Positions 56,909 through 63,688 of a stretch of 64,000 nt of DNA are shown here, one piece after another. Positions within the stretch are counted from its first letter, which is position 1; every line of letters begins with the position of its first letter. The DNA comes from Desulfosalsimonas propionicica (lineage in GTDB: Bacteria > Desulfobacterota > Desulfobacteria > Desulfobacterales > Desulfosalsimonadaceae), in assembly GCF_013761005.1 (NCBI RefSeq), contig NZ_JACDUS010000005.1, positions 62,001 through 126,000 of the forward strand, in the 5' to 3' direction. The notes under the pieces are model-generated. The model was not told where the DNA came from. It was given only the letters and a program-made list of their open reading frames with translations, and did not search any database. The position numbers and the translations under genes were made by a program.

Positions 56909-57224
56909 TGGTTCTCCTTAGCTGATCTAAATTTCCACTTCTGTTACAATACATGAAAAAGTTTGATCACAATATTTTAAGCAAACATGCCGTTTGATCA
57001 CTGCGGTTTTATATTTTTCAGCTTTCTAAGAATCAATTATTGATTCTTTCCAATGTTTTGTTATTTTTGCAAAATCTAAAGACGGTTTCTCCAGAAAAGA
57101 CATCCCCTAACCTGAGCTGGGGAGAATGACGCATCCGGAGCCTATAAATTTTTTCAGCCTCTTTCCTTTTTTCTTCTGTTTTGTACGTGGGGGGCATCAG
57201 CGTTAAGTCAGTCCAATTACAAGA
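56909..57224. other. Intergenic region upstream of the restriction gene
   Basis: 316 bp, AT-rich, no supported gene. It contains the palindrome GAATCAATTATTGATTC (57029-57045) and two copies of GTTTGATCAC near 56962 and 56993. These could be binding sites for a controller, but none is adjacent. Confidence 0.45.
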
Positions 57225-58088
57225 TTAGGTTTTCTCTTCCTCTATTTGCCCCAATTTTTTGCCGTTTGCATCTTTCCAGCTTGTTAATCCATTGGAGTTG
57301 CCGCCACGGACAATGCTGGCCGCCGTGCTTGGGGAACCGAACTCAACATCTTTGGTGAAAACAAGATGATTATTCTGTTTTTCCAGGATCCCTTTCTCCA
57401 TCAATTCTTCCCGTTTGGCTTTGAACCGGGTTGAAGATGGCCGGTGTTCGAGCACGGCTTTGGAGCCGGAAAAAACAACAAAGCCGCTGGATGTTCTTTT
57501 GCCTTTGGCTGTCAGGCCCTTTATTTTGCAATAAAGGATATCTTCTTCTTCCGTGGCCTTATCAACGGTTGCTTTGAAGCTGTTTACACCCAGTACAGGC
57601 AGGAGTTGAAGGCATTTTTCAAGGAATATATCCATATCTGCGCTGTCTGATTCCGGCAGCCTGGCCCCGCTGGTCTGTGAGTTAATCACTTTCGATGCCC
57701 CAATCTCCTGAGCCATTTCAATAAGTTTGCCCTCCAGGTATCGGGTATGGGCCTTGGTAAGGTTTTCATCCTTTGAAACAAAAACCACCACTGAATTCCA
57801 GAAATCCTTATTCGCGTGCCCCTTGATTCTGCCCGCCACTTTTTCGGCTTCGCCAATGTATATGGCATCGTCGCCTGTATCCGGGTCCACACCGGTGAGA
57901 AAATAAATTCCCGGATTTGCCAGTTCCTCTCTTTTCAGCAGGCTGGAAAACTCGGTTCTCGGGGCTGTGATGGCTTTGCCTGACCAGTTTGAGATTTCGG
58001 CGGTTCTTAGGCCGGTGGGACTGCCATGTGCCAGGAATATTTTAATGGTCGCTGCCTGCAATGTTTGGCCTTTGCCTTTCAAATCCAT
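57225..58088 (-). CDS. GIY-YIG nuclease-domain protein with DUF4357
   Basis: 287 residues. GIY-YIG core at about 69-160: GIYFLTG, AIYIGEAEKVAGRIKGH (with the conserved Arg), YLEGKLIEMAQ (Glu) and KVINSQTSG (Asn). The C-terminus has FVVFSGSKAVLEHRPSS and STAASIVRGGNSNGLTSWKD, typical of DUF4357. Such proteins often sit beside restriction systems and are thought to nick or restrict DNA. It may function with the restriction enzyme upstream; both lie between direct repeats. Confidence 0.87.
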   Translation of the reverse strand: MDLKGKGQTLQAATIKIFLAHGSPTGLRTAEISNWSGKAITAPRTEFSSLLKREELANPGIYFLTGVDPDTGDDAIYIGEAEKVAGRIKGHANKDFWNSVVVFVSKDENLTKAHTRYLEGKLIEMAQEIGASKVINSQTSGARLPESDSADMDIFLEKCLQLLPVLGVNSFKATVDKATEEEDILYCKIKGLTAKGKRTSSGFVVFSGSKAVLEHRPSSTRFKAKREELMEKGILEKQNNHLVFTKDVEFGSPSTAASIVRGGNSNGLTSWKDANGKKLGQIEEEKT

Positions 58089-58098
58089 CCCCGGATTT

Positions 58099-58225
58099 AA
58101 TTAAGTACACTGTCCCCAGAATTCCACGTTTTGCGCACCAGAGACTTCACCGATGATGCAGATGTTTTTGGTAATGTGATCCTTGAGGCTAATGAGTTGA
58201 ATTAAGTATGCTGTCCCCAGAATTC
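58099..58225 (-). pseudogene. Relic of an S24 repressor 3' end between TGTCCCC direct repeats
   Basis: Bases 58133-58171 match the 3' coding part of the S24 repressor (62018-62058) with about two differences, one a single-base deletion that shifts the frame. The relic is bracketed by near-identical 26-bp copies of AATTAAGTA..CTGTCCCCAGAATTC at 58099-58124 and 58200-58225. It is a broken, partial duplicate. Confidence 0.7.
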
Positions 58226-58234
58226 ACGGAATTC

Positions 58235-58262
58235 ATTTAATGGGTATCGTGTCCCCCGAATT
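58235..58262. repeat. Right copy of 23-bp direct repeat
   Basis: 58235-58257 equals 52837-52859, 5,398 bp away in the same orientation, and runs into CCGAATT. The pair encloses the restriction fusion and the GIY-YIG gene. Confidence 0.75.
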
Positions 58263-58288
58263 CTCCATACATCATTTTAGCTTTCGAT

Positions 58289-58348
58289 CGCTAACAAAGC
58301 TAATCAGCCGCGCTGTTTTTTGCGTCGGCTGAATTAGCTTTGTTAGGG
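58289..58348 (-). other. attC-like site A
   Basis: 60 bp. On minus it begins CCCTAAC and ends GTTAGCG. Arms AAAGCTAATTCAGCCG and CGGCTGATTAGCTTT pair with one extrahelical base around a 15-nt loop. The spacer between R and L boxes is fully paired, which is unusual, so recombination activity may be reduced or the site may also terminate transcription. Confidence 0.7.
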
Positions 58349-58365
58349 AACATAAGGGATAATTA

Positions 58366-58809
58366 TTAGTCAGCTCCCATTGCCAAAAAGATCGAGAGAG
58401 GTAGCGATGACCAGCGATTTGAAAGCATAGGCTTTATGGGTGCTATCTCTCTGATCGACTTAATAGATTTGATACTTTTAATACTCTTTATTGGCTCTAT
58501 GGAGGTCACCATATTTACAGCCCCTTCAATAAAACCGACAGCATTTCCCTTGTTATCCCATATGATTCCATCAATAAACCAACCAAGATGCTTTCCATTG
58601 AATCCATATACATGGTCATCATCATAAAGATAAGCTACAGGGTTTCCGTCCCAGAGATAAATGGTAAGTTCATCAGATGTGTCTATATATGCAGTTGCTT
58701 CGCCTTTGCTATCGAATAAAGTAATTTCCTTCGCATACGTTTGACCAGTAGCGGCAAATGCATAAAAGAGCACGATTAAGGGAATTATCCAGTATGAAAA
58801 TCTTTTCAT
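58366..58809 (-). CDS. Exported small protein, 4-fold-beta-flower-like, integron cassette gene
   Basis: 147 residues from ATG 58809, with GGGAGGAAT directly after the upstream attC junction. A signal peptide (WIIPLIVLFYAFAATGQTYA) precedes repeated short beta units (LFDSKGEATAYI, YLWDGNPVAYLYDDDHVYGF, IIWDNKGNAVGFIEG) like the 4-fold beta flower fold. A run of KSI triplets (IKSIKSIKSIKSI) encoded by degenerate 9-bp repeats follows. Function unknown. The frame is open upstream to 59004, but that would cross the attC. Confidence 0.72.
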   Translation of the reverse strand: MKRFSYWIIPLIVLFYAFAATGQTYAKEITLFDSKGEATAYIDTSDELTIYLWDGNPVAYLYDDDHVYGFNGKHLGWFIDGIIWDNKGNAVGFIEGAVNMVTSIEPIKSIKSIKSIKSIREIAPIKPMLSNRWSSLPLSIFLAMGAD

Positions 58810-58817
58810 ATATTCCT

Positions 58818-58906
58818 CCCTAACGCTTGAGATGAATTGCGCGGCCAAGAACCTTTCAAAAAAACGCCGCTCTGTTTCTCGCGTCAATTCGGACGATTGG
58901 TTAGGC
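58818..58906 (-). other. attC-like site B
   Basis: 89 bp. On minus it starts GCCTAACC and ends GCGTTAGGG. Arms around CCGAATTGACGCG and CGCGCAATTCATCTC pair with bulges. It lies 48 bp after the Shedu stop. Confidence 0.75.
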
Positions 58907-58954
58907 AACGATCCAGCCCCTTCCGACTTGAATCTATTATGGCTATATTGGCTC

Positions 58955-60136
58955 TTAATCAAAGAGATAGCGATTACTACCAGGTGGTCCTGTGTGCCGT
59001 ACAATGCCTCGGAGGGTCTCTATTAACCAATCGTAGGTATGTATCTGAATATTGTTCGATTGCCTGATCTCACTACGCTGCGCATCCTTTGTCGGCGGCA
59101 TTTTTTCCCTTCTCCCAACGAGGACCACCGCGTCCGATTTCTCGCGGATATCGAAAAGACCTAATCCATCTTGGCGGGGAGAATTACGAGCATATGCGAA
59201 ATTATTACACAACCAATTACGCCAGCTCACAATCTGACTATACCCTTTACGGGCGTATTGATCTAAATCCTCACCCTTTTGAAGATAAATGCCGGAACGG
59301 GGCGTCTCTATTTCAATTAGAACCCAACGAAACCCTAAGGAATCCGCATCACCTATTATAAAATCAGGTATATACTCTCCTCCGAGCCTTTTTTGGGGAA
59401 TGCAATACCGTTCATTTCCGCTCATTAGGCTCGTGATGAGGTGAGGATGGCTCTCTAGAAACTTTTGAATTGGGCGCTCATCGGAAGCATTTTCGATTAC
59501 AGCCTCAAGTTCATCGACTTCAACCTCAGTCAAACCACATTCAGTAACAAAGTGTGCGAGATCACCGCTTTTTGCTGCGGACCACTCCGATGGACCTTTC
59601 CTCTTCTCCGCTTTGTTCTTGGCTTGAATTCGTAGCTCCTTCGCTTCTCCGGATTCATCTTCCTTCCGTGCCCTCACTTTGATGAGATCCGGCCACGCCC
59701 CAAACCCCCGGCCACCTTTGAAGAAAACACGCCCGTTTTGGCCAATCGAAGACACCTCAGCAATTTCTCCACTCCAAGTCATCACTATATCGCCGTGGCG
59801 TAGCTCGAGCTCCAAGAGATGTTCCCGCCTGCGTTTGAGCCTGAAGTGCGCGATCCATGCAAGTGCTTCTTCATTAGACTCGTAAGAAACGGTCACATCG
59901 TCGGACGTGCGGAGTTGCTCAACGAGGTTTTCCAACTCTTCACTGACATAATCAGCAGTCCGAAGATTTAACTCAACTGTCAGCGCCATCCTTAGCTTCG
60001 CCGCCGCCACCAAGGTTGGACAATCACGCTCCAAAGTAATTCCGCACAACTCTGCTAACTGCCTTTGACGAGGCGTAGGGCCGCCAATTAACTCGGCAAT
60101 AGCTCCTGCGGCTTCATGGGAATTAGAGAAAGCCAT
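58955..60136 (-). CDS. Shedu-type nuclease (DUF4263) as integron cassette gene
   Basis: 393 residues. The C-terminal domain has the DUF4263 pattern: PIQKFLESHPHLITSLMS, EYIPDFIIGDADSLGFRWVL, IEIETPRSGIYLQKG and DQYARKGYSQIVSWRNWL. The nuclease acidic residues would be the Asp of PDF and the Glu of IEIE. The N-terminal half is helical with a beta insert (RHGDIVMTWSGEIAEV). Shedu proteins are single-gene anti-phage nucleases (established family knowledge). Start ATG 60136 lies about 60 bp inside the cassette. Confidence 0.82.
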   Translation of the reverse strand: MAFSNSHEAAGAIAELIGGPTPRQRQLAELCGITLERDCPTLVAAAKLRMALTVELNLRTADYVSEELENLVEQLRTSDDVTVSYESNEEALAWIAHFRLKRRREHLLELELRHGDIVMTWSGEIAEVSSIGQNGRVFFKGGRGFGAWPDLIKVRARKEDESGEAKELRIQAKNKAEKRKGPSEWSAAKSGDLAHFVTECGLTEVEVDELEAVIENASDERPIQKFLESHPHLITSLMSGNERYCIPQKRLGGEYIPDFIIGDADSLGFRWVLIEIETPRSGIYLQKGEDLDQYARKGYSQIVSWRNWLCNNFAYARNSPRQDGLGLFDIREKSDAVVLVGRREKMPPTKDAQRSEIRQSNNIQIHTYDWLIETLRGIVRHTGPPGSNRYLFD

Positions 60137-60191
60137 TCATTTCCTCTCCTAAAGCAGCCATTTTTCCATTAGTCCCGGATTTTCTCGTGGG

Positions 60192-60318
60192 GCCTAACGT
60201 TGGAAGCCAGGAGCAGTCAGGGCTTCCAACAACTTGAATAAATTTGTTTGGTGTTCAATTGAGCCTCTGTTTAAAAAAGCCGTCGGCCCTGACTGTAGCC
60301 TGAGCTGACTGGTTATGC
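60192..60318 (-). other. attC-like site C
   Basis: 127 bp. On minus it starts GCATAACC and ends CGTTAGGC, a perfect GTTRRRY box. Arms ACAGTCAGGGC and GCCCTGACTGC pair near the loop. It lies directly after the HNH stop. Confidence 0.8.
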
Positions 60319-60320
60319 AA

Positions 60321-60899
60321 TCACCATTTCTGATATCGCAATAATTCAACAATTAAACTGTATACATCGTCTTTATTTTGTGAGATTTTTTCTCGATAAT
60401 CATAATTAGCCCGCTTTCGTTGTCGCTCATAATGCGGGTCCGGCCCCCCACCTAATGCCATAACAAACACACGTTTTAGTGGTCCAACCAGTTCGTTCAG
60501 ACGTTTGCTATAAAAATCACCCATTTCAAGAGATGCCACGAATTCAATTAATTCCTTGGCTCTATTCTCAATTTCGGCAACATTTGAATCGTTGATCTCT
60601 ATCTCATTTAAAAATAGTGTGCGTTCATAAATTGGATGAAATTGTGGCTTTAAAATTGTTGGATCCTTGTACTTCCTAAACAGTTTAAGCTTTCCTACAT
60701 CAATTTTTTTCGTTGGATTATGTTGATCTCTAAGATGACAATTCGGACATAGAGGCAATAAATTCATAGGGTCATTATCAGTTGCATCTTCATTAACATG
60801 ATGAAGATGGGGGCGGTCTCCTGCGCAGACGGCACATCTATGATCATATTCATCAAGCACTGCTTCTTTAATTTTCTTTGGTATTGATTCTCTCGCCAT
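60321..60899 (-). CDS. HNH endonuclease, integron cassette gene
   Basis: 192 residues. The N-terminal HNH/zinc domain has DEYDHRCAVCAGDRPHLHHV, NLLPLCPNCHLRDQ, with CxxC pairs and catalytic HH. The C-terminal part is helical (VAEIENRAKELIEFVASLEM) and ends DDVYSLIVELLRYQKW. Such cassette nucleases are common in integrons and some act against phage. The stop abuts attC C; the start is 22 bp after the attC D junction. No strong ribosome site. Confidence 0.83.
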   Translation of the reverse strand: MARESIPKKIKEAVLDEYDHRCAVCAGDRPHLHHVNEDATDNDPMNLLPLCPNCHLRDQHNPTKKIDVGKLKLFRKYKDPTILKPQFHPIYERTLFLNEIEINDSNVAEIENRAKELIEFVASLEMGDFYSKRLNELVGPLKRVFVMALGGGPDPHYERQRKRANYDYREKISQNKDDVYSLIVELLRYQKW

Positions 60900-60914
60900 T
60901 ATTCAATCTCGCAT

Positions 60915-60988
60915 GCATAACGGCGCAAATAACCGGTGCAAATGAAGCGCAGTGGAATTTGCATCCGAGTTAATTTGCTTGGTTAGGC
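60915..60988 (-). other. attC-like site D
   Basis: 74 bp. On minus it starts GCCTAACC and ends CGTTATGC. Arms GCAAATTAACTCGGATGC and GCACCGGTTATTTGC pair with small bulges. The membrane-protein gene ends inside it (NQAN stop), as is often seen for cassette genes. Confidence 0.8.
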
Positions 60989-61668
60989 TCCTCGGGCTTC
61001 ACAATTTGTCTTTTAAGACATGCCATCATGTCAGATAATAACCCTACCAAACGGTTCTTGATTTCTGCATTATTTGAAATCGCATCGTGAATTTGGTATT
61101 CATCAACATACTCATTTCGTCTTGCCTTTCTCAGGTCAATCAAATATTGTTTTCCAAACTGAAAGCCTTCGAATTCACTGAGAACGTAATTTAATTCCTT
61201 AAAATGCCTGTCCTCTATAAGCAATGCGCTTTTTCTAACTTTTAGTCGTGTATCATGTAGCTGCCGAGCCAGTTTTCGTAAATTAGTTAAATTTGCTTCT
61301 TCCCATAGCTTCGTTACACATACTTCAAGATCGCATAAAGACGCCCATAAATCGTTATATAATTCAAATTGCTTTTCAGTATAACGAAGCAAGCTTGCCT
61401 TTATAATTTCATACTCGGTCCCAATTCTGGCTTTAAATTGTTCTATCTCAACTGCATTGCTTGCAGACAACTCGGACTTCAATTGCTCTAAATCAATAGC
61501 ATTGCTTGACGCTAAGTCAGATTTGAATTCCTCTAAATCCTTGTCATATTCATGCTTTATAGATCGGGTGAGTCTTTCTTTAATCCAAGTTCTTGCCAGC
61601 CATGCAACAGCGCCTATTAAACCTGTTGTAATTGCAGTGCTTGCTAAAATTGTTGTAAAGAAATTCAT
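60970..61668 (-). CDS. Membrane-anchored coiled-coil protein, integron cassette gene
   Basis: 232 residues. One N-terminal transmembrane helix (LASTAITTGLIGAVAWLA) is followed by a basic stretch and coiled coil with two copies of an about 16-residue repeat (LASSNAIDLEQLKSEL, LSASNAVEIEQFKARI). A helical C-terminal domain follows. GAGGG precedes ATG 61668. The last codons and the stop fall in the attC D R'' side. Function unknown; its setting beside Shedu and HNH raises the idea of a defence role, without direct evidence. Confidence 0.75.
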   Translation of the reverse strand: MNFFTTILASTAITTGLIGAVAWLARTWIKERLTRSIKHEYDKDLEEFKSDLASSNAIDLEQLKSELSASNAVEIEQFKARIGTEYEIIKASLLRYTEKQFELYNDLWASLCDLEVCVTKLWEEANLTNLRKLARQLHDTRLKVRKSALLIEDRHFKELNYVLSEFEGFQFGKQYLIDLRKARRNEYVDEYQIHDAISNNAEIKNRLVGLLSDMMACLKRQIVKPEEPNQAN

Positions 61669-61690
61669 TAATCCCTCGTTTTTCTAAGGA

Positions 61691-61697
61691 GCATAAC
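61691..61697 (-). other. attC R'-like half site E
   Basis: GTTATGC on minus, like the R' of site D, 23 bp upstream of the membrane-protein start. A possible partner box on the far side is at 61797-61803, but pairing is poor, so the end of the array is uncertain. Confidence 0.4.
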
Positions 61698-61862
61698 GAT
61701 AAATATATGCCTGATCGGCTTCATAACACCTAAAAAAGGGCCTCAAAACTTTTATTTATTTTCAGCATGTTATTTTAAATTCACTCAATATAATGGGTTA
61801 TATGCGCCTCAGATTGAGTGTGGCTTCGATTAATGGAGTTCCTCCATAGGGTTTCGGCCTGC

Positions 61863-61985
61863 TCAGACCTCCTCAAGGCTGCGCCACATCCAGACGGCGC
61901 GGCCGACGACGAGTTCATTCCAGCCGAAGTCTGTCATTTCGGGTAAATATTTGCGGTTTTCCCTGACAAGGGCAAAGTCCCTCTA
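61863..61985 (-). pseudogene. C-terminal remnant of an unidentified element gene
   Basis: On minus the frame reads DFALVRENRKYLPEMTDFGW and NELVVGRAVWMWRSLEEV then TGA, with a stop directly upstream and no start with a ribosome site. The composition (aromatic, well-formed) looks protein-coding, so it is likely a truncated gene end just downstream of the S24 repressor. Confidence 0.4.
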
Positions 61986-61993
61986 CGTATACT

Positions 61994-62734
61994 CTATTCT
62001 GTCTTTATAAACTGTTTGGCGCACCAGATGACTTCACCGATGATGCGGATGTTTTTGGGGTTTGCTTCGTAGGGTGAATATTCCTGGCGGTTGTCGCTGA
62101 TGATGCGGATGGAGCCGCTGACCAGGTATTCCAGGCGCTTGATGATGATGGTGTCTTCGATGCCAAGGGCATAGATGCTGCCGGATTTGATGCGGGTGCG
62201 GCCCATGTCGATCATGACCGTGTCACCATCCGAGATGGTGGGGGTCATGCTTTCGCCTTCCACGGTCATCAGGACGATGTTGCCGGGGCCGGTGGCTACC
62301 TTTCTGAGCCAGTCCTTTCTGAAGGCGTAATATTCCCCGTATTGTTCTGTCATGACCACGTTTCCGCCGCCAGCGTTTAAGCGGGCTTCGGCCATGGGAA
62401 CGAAGTCAAAGTAGCGGGCATCAATCTTGGGTTGTGGGGGTTCGGCCTTCCAGGATGTTTCAGAAGAAACATTAAGGGGGGTTTTGTCCGGGTCTTTTTC
62501 ATAAAGTAGGATGCTTCGGCCAAGTTTAACCATTTCTTCATAATCCCTGCCGAGAGCCTTTGATATAGCATAAAGAGTTTCAATACTTCCGCTGCTTTTC
62601 CCCGATTTGATCCGGTTTAGTTGTGCATGGGAAATATTGGCTTCAATAGCGACGAAAGTCTGAGCTCCCCGCCCTTTTTCATCCAACAGATGATTTAATG
62701 CCGCCTTGAAAGCCTCTTTGTAATCTTCATGCAT
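61994..62734 (-). CDS. CI-like repressor with S24 (LexA-type) peptidase domain
   Basis: 246 residues. N-terminal HTH (QTFVAIEANISHAQLNRIKS), linker, then S24 domain: VEGESMTPTISDGDTVMID with catalytic Ser, and Lys in TIIIKRLEYL. An Ala-Gly (NAGGG) near residue 125 could be the autocleavage point. It likely keeps the prophage silent and would be inactivated by RecA filaments during SOS. It is divergent from a Cro-like gene with operators between. Confidence 0.9.
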   Translation of the reverse strand: MHEDYKEAFKAALNHLLDEKGRGAQTFVAIEANISHAQLNRIKSGKSSGSIETLYAISKALGRDYEEMVKLGRSILLYEKDPDKTPLNVSSETSWKAEPPQPKIDARYFDFVPMAEARLNAGGGNVVMTEQYGEYYAFRKDWLRKVATGPGNIVLMTVEGESMTPTISDGDTVMIDMGRTRIKSGSIYALGIEDTIIIKRLEYLVSGSIRIISDNRQEYSPYEANPKNIRIIGEVIWCAKQFIKTE

Positions 62735-62765
62735 AAAGGACTAACCTTTTTTTATTACGGACAAT

Positions 62766-62827
62766 ATTACCAAAGGTAATAAATTAAAAGAAAAATATTT
62801 TCCTTTTAATGTAAAAATCGGTTGACA
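62766..62827. promoter_or_regulatory. Operator palindromes and rightward promoter of the prophage switch
   Basis: ATTACC-AAA-GGTAAT (62766-62780) is a perfect palindrome. TTAAAAG/CTTTTAA arms (62784-62790, 62803-62809) give a second. TTGACA (62822-62827) is a good -35 for the Cro-like gene, although the -10 is weak. The area lies between the divergent regulators. Confidence 0.65.
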
Positions 62828-62879
62828 ATATGTAATTTTAATGCAAATTAAAAATCAAAACGTAATTAAAAGGTACAAA

Positions 62880-63095
62880 ATGCCAACTCAAATAGAGCTC
62901 GCAGCAAAGGTCAAAGTTTCTCAATCGATGATCAGTTTTATTTTGGCTGGCAAGCGCCGTCCTTCATGGAAAAAGGCAAAAAAAATAGCCGAAGCAACCG
63001 GCACCAACCCAGTCCTTTGGCTGGAAGGTTCGCCGGAGGAAATGAAGGCCGCCCTTTCCAATAATGGAGGGGGCAAAACCCCAAACCAGGGCTGA
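62880..63095 (+). CDS. Cro-like helix-turn-helix regulator
   Basis: 71 residues from ATG 62880, with AAAAGG 7 nt upstream; the longer frame to 62841 would start inside the promoter. The HTH reads TQIELAAKVKVSQSMISFIL and GKRRPSWKKAKKIAEATG, then WLEGSPEEM. Divergent from the CI-like repressor, in the position of Cro. Confidence 0.85.
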   Translation: MPTQIELAAKVKVSQSMISFILAGKRRPSWKKAKKIAEATGTNPVLWLEGSPEEMKAALSNNGGGKTPNQG

Positions 63096-63139
63096 AGGCA
63101 ATCGGGTGTGGCAACCAGGGTTACTTCAGCCCTTTTTTT
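63089..63139 (+). terminator. Terminator after the Cro-like gene, containing the dispersed repeat
   Basis: GGGCTGAAG (63089-63097) pairs with CTTCAGCCC (63124-63132) and a seven-T run follows. The loop holds GCAATCGGGTGTGGCA, the same repeat core as at 52318-52343. Confidence 0.75.
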
Positions 63140-63250
63140 CAGGTTTTTCACTCAGGTCGCTTTTGGGTGGCCGCCGACAAGCAGGCGCTATCTGAATACG
63201 AGGCCGTTGCTTTGGGATCTTTAAATTTTTGAGGCAAGAAAGGAAAGGTC

Positions 63251-63409
63251 GAAATGGCGGAAAAATCGCAGGAGCACGGTTCGATCAAGGCGCTGGTTGA
63301 TTTCATGCAGGGGCGGCAGGGCTATTCCGGTTCTTCCGAAAAAAGGATGGCATTTTCATCAAGCGGGCCTTCAACCGGCTCCAGCACCACGCTTGAAACC
63401 CGGACATAA
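63251..63409 (+). CDS. Possible short phage gene start, probably truncated
   Basis: 52 codons with AAGGAAAGG before ATG 63251. The first about 20 residues (MAEKSQEHGSIKALVDFMQG) look like a real protein start. The rest runs antisense to the next gene and is Ser/Thr-rich, so only the beginning of a gene may survive here. Confidence 0.3.
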   Translation, partial: EMAEKSQEHGSIKALVDFMQGRQGYSGSSEKRMAFSSSGPSTGSSTTLETRT

Positions 63410-63597
63410 GGCGCTTGCATTGTCTCGAAATAATCAACCGAAGAAAAGGTTATCAGGTCTTTTGAGTAGGCCGCTTTTTCAGCCTGGGAGTATAGCTTTT
63501 CCTTTCGGTCTTCCGGGATTGTTTCGAGTTTGCCGCGTTTGGATGCGTAGATCAGCCGGCCGTCTTCAAGGAAAAACTTGATTCTGTACTGTTGCAC
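63322..63597 (-). CDS. Hypothetical small phage protein
   Basis: 91 residues from GTG 63597, with AAAGGAG 6 nt upstream. A mixed alpha/beta composition (YRIKFFLEDGRLIYASKRGK, FSSVDYFETMQAPYVRVSSV) and an acidic C-terminus. Family unknown. Opposite orientation to the neighbouring phage genes. Confidence 0.6.
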   Translation of the reverse strand: MQQYRIKFFLEDGRLIYASKRGKLETIPEDRKEKLYSQAEKAAYSKDLITFSSVDYFETMQAPYVRVSSVVLEPVEGPLDENAILFSEEPE

Positions 63598-63688
63598 TGC
63601 TGGCTCCTTTGGTTGGCGATTTATCAAGAATGCAATTCAGATAGTTATCACTTTCGGGGCAAAAACAAAAGCAAAAGGGAGGGATATC

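Larger units (their letters stand above)
58289..61697 (-). mobile_element. Integron cassette array without integrase (CALIN-like), four cassettes
   Basis: Four minus-strand genes are each followed by an attC-like site. Using the G|TT cut in the R' box, the cassettes would be 58295-58823, 58824-60197, 60198-60920 and 60921-61696. Genes start within about 15-60 bp of the upstream cassette junction and end at or in their attC, as in true cassettes. No IntI or attI is visible in the window. Confidence 0.8.

Noticed and set aside
61691-61803. A complete fifth attC site at the right end of the array
   Set aside because: The R' box is good, but the far box and arm pairing are too weak to call a full site by eye; only the half site is listed.
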